Assembly: GCA_003242605.1 (NCBI GenBank) | Contig: QGUZ01000279.1 | Location: forward strand, 1 to 6,786 | DNA from: Actinomycetota bacterium | Lineage (GTDB): Bacteria; Actinomycetota; Actinomycetes; Streptosporangiales; Streptosporangiaceae | Reading direction: 5' to 3' | DNA: 6,786 nucleotides | Shown: positions 5,044-6,786 of the stretch, in pieces | Layout of the letters: the number at the start of each line of letters is the position of its first letter | Position numbering within the stretch: position 1 is the stretch's first letter | The notes under the pieces: model-generated | Seen by the model: the letters and a program-made list of their open reading frames with translations, nothing else | Told to the model about the DNA's origin: nothing | The model's database searches: none | Made by a program: the position numbers and the translations under genes

Positions 5044-5796
5044 ATGCCTACCGCACTGATCACCGGAGCGAGTTCCGGACTGGGCGCCGCGTTCGCACGG
5101 CGGCTCGCCGGGGACGGGTTCACCCTCATCCTGAACGGCCGTGACGAGGAGCGGCTGCGCGCGGCCGCCGAGCACCACCGCAAGCGGTACGGGGTCGAGG
5201 TCGAGACGCTCCCGGCCGACCTCGGCACCGACGACGGCATCGAGGCCGTGGCCGAGCGGCTGCGGGCCGGGGTGGACCTGCTGGTGAACAACGCCGGCTT
5301 CGCCCACCGCCGGTCGTACCTGAAGGTGCCGATGGCGGACGAGCTCCGCATGCTCAAGGTGCACTGCGAGGCGGTGCTGCGGCTCACCTCCGCGGCGCTG
5401 CCGGGCATGGTCGCCAAGGGGCGGGGCGGGGTGATCAACGTCGCGTCGGTCGCCGCGTACTTCCCCAGCGGCAGCACGTACGGCGCGAGCAAGGCCTGGC
5501 TGGTGCAGTTCAGCCAGGCGGCCGCGGTCGAGGTCGCGGACAAGGGGGTGCGGGTGATGGCCCTGTGTCCCGGGTTCACCCGCACCGAGCTGCATCAGCG
5601 GGCGGGCATCGACCCCCGCCGCATCCCCGGATTCCTGTGGCTCGACGCCGATCAGGTGGTCGCGGCGGCGATGCGCGACTTCGCCCGCGGGCGGCGGGTC
5701 AGCGTGCCGACGGCGCGCTACAGGCTGCTCGCGGCCGTCGGCAGGCTGACCCCGCCGGATCTTCTCGGCCGGATCGCCGAGAAGGTCGGCCTGTGA
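5044..5796 (+). CDS. Short-chain dehydrogenase/reductase (SDR) family oxidoreductase
   Basis: A 250-residue classical SDR, a soluble NAD(P)(H)-dependent oxidoreductase of unknown substrate. The cofactor motif TGASSGLG is at 7-14, Arg33 after the second strand suggests NADP(H) preference, DL at 59-60 matches the adenine-binding Asp, NNAG is at 82-85, Ser135 (NVASVAAYF), Tyr146 and Lys150 (YGASK) form the catalytic triad, and PG lies at 176-177 in CPGFTRTE. Where classical members have the fourth catalytic residue, an Asn (usually LNV-x-A), this protein has KVHCEA with His107. The general make-up is like DltE/YqjQ-type SDRs. Length is normal and the frame intact. The start is at the family N-terminus directly before the first strand, with a -10 element but no ribosome binding site upstream. 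It is divergent from the CMD gene and converges on the ABC ATPase gene with 15 bp between stops. Confidence 0.92.
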   Translation: MPTALITGASSGLGAAFARRLAGDGFTLILNGRDEERLRAAAEHHRKRYGVEVETLPADLGTDDGIEAVAERLRAGVDLLVNNAGFAHRRSYLKVPMADELRMLKVHCEAVLRLTSAALPGMVAKGRGGVINVASVAAYFPSGSTYGASKAWLVQFSQAAAVEVADKGVRVMALCPGFTRTELHQRAGIDPRRIPGFLWLDADQVVAAAMRDFARGRRVSVPTARYRLLAAVGRLTPPDLLGRIAEKVGL

Positions 5797-5811
5797 GCGA
5801 GGGCCGCGAGC

Positions 5812-6786
<975 letters not shown>

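Noticed and set aside
4969..5595. Minus-strand open frames across the short-chain dehydrogenase gene
   Set aside because: They are shadows of a complete SDR with all its motifs on the plus strand; their repeated Pro/Leu/Ala ends simply reflect the 18-bp tandem repeat.
5787..5806. Hairpin between the convergent SDR and ABC ATPase genes as a terminator
   Set aside because: Only a 5-bp stem with a 10-base loop, overlapping the SDR stop codon; not better than chance in DNA of this composition.

Overview
The window is about 70% G+C, with coding frames strongly biased to G/C at third codon positions, SD-led or leaderless starts and hairpin terminators without U-tracts. This fits a high-GC actinobacterium. 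Product types (MsiK/UgpC-like sugar ABC ATPase, divergent FtsH-like ATPase, carboxymuconolactone-decarboxylase-family protein) suggest the Streptosporangiales or relatives, but that placement is inference. Base 1 looks like a physical contig end: the first ~90 bases are homopolymer-rich and read like a corrupted continuation of the first gene.

Layout: (1) 1-360 (+), the C-terminal end of an aldehyde dehydrogenase. (2) 361-457, two strong GC-rich hairpins between convergent genes. (3) 458-4146 (-), a two-gene unit: a 219-residue lipoprotein followed after 9 bp by a large, unusual FtsH-like membrane AAA+ metalloprotease that starts with TTG. The protease reading frame breaks near 774-776; restoring one base gives a protein of about 1006 residues with two extra C-terminal membrane helices. 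(4) 4147-4409, a spacer with a striking A/T-rich block, probably the promoter/operator of the lipoprotein-protease unit. (5) 4410-4784 (-), a small carboxymuconolactone decarboxylase-family protein. (6) 4785-5043, a divergent control region with a short palindrome, an 18-bp tandem repeat and a -10 element placed for a leaderless transcript. (7) 5044-5796 (+), a short-chain dehydrogenase. (8) 5812-6786 (-), the C-terminal ~80% of a sugar-importer ABC ATPase, running off the right edge.

How they work together: only the lipoprotein and the protease are clearly linked. They appear co-transcribed, place one partner outside and one across the membrane, and are translationally close. They are the best candidate here for an undescribed system, possibly a membrane-protein quality-control or regulated-proteolysis pair. 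The flanking metabolic genes look like ordinary neighbours. No tRNA, rRNA, CRISPR, IS element or integrase was seen.
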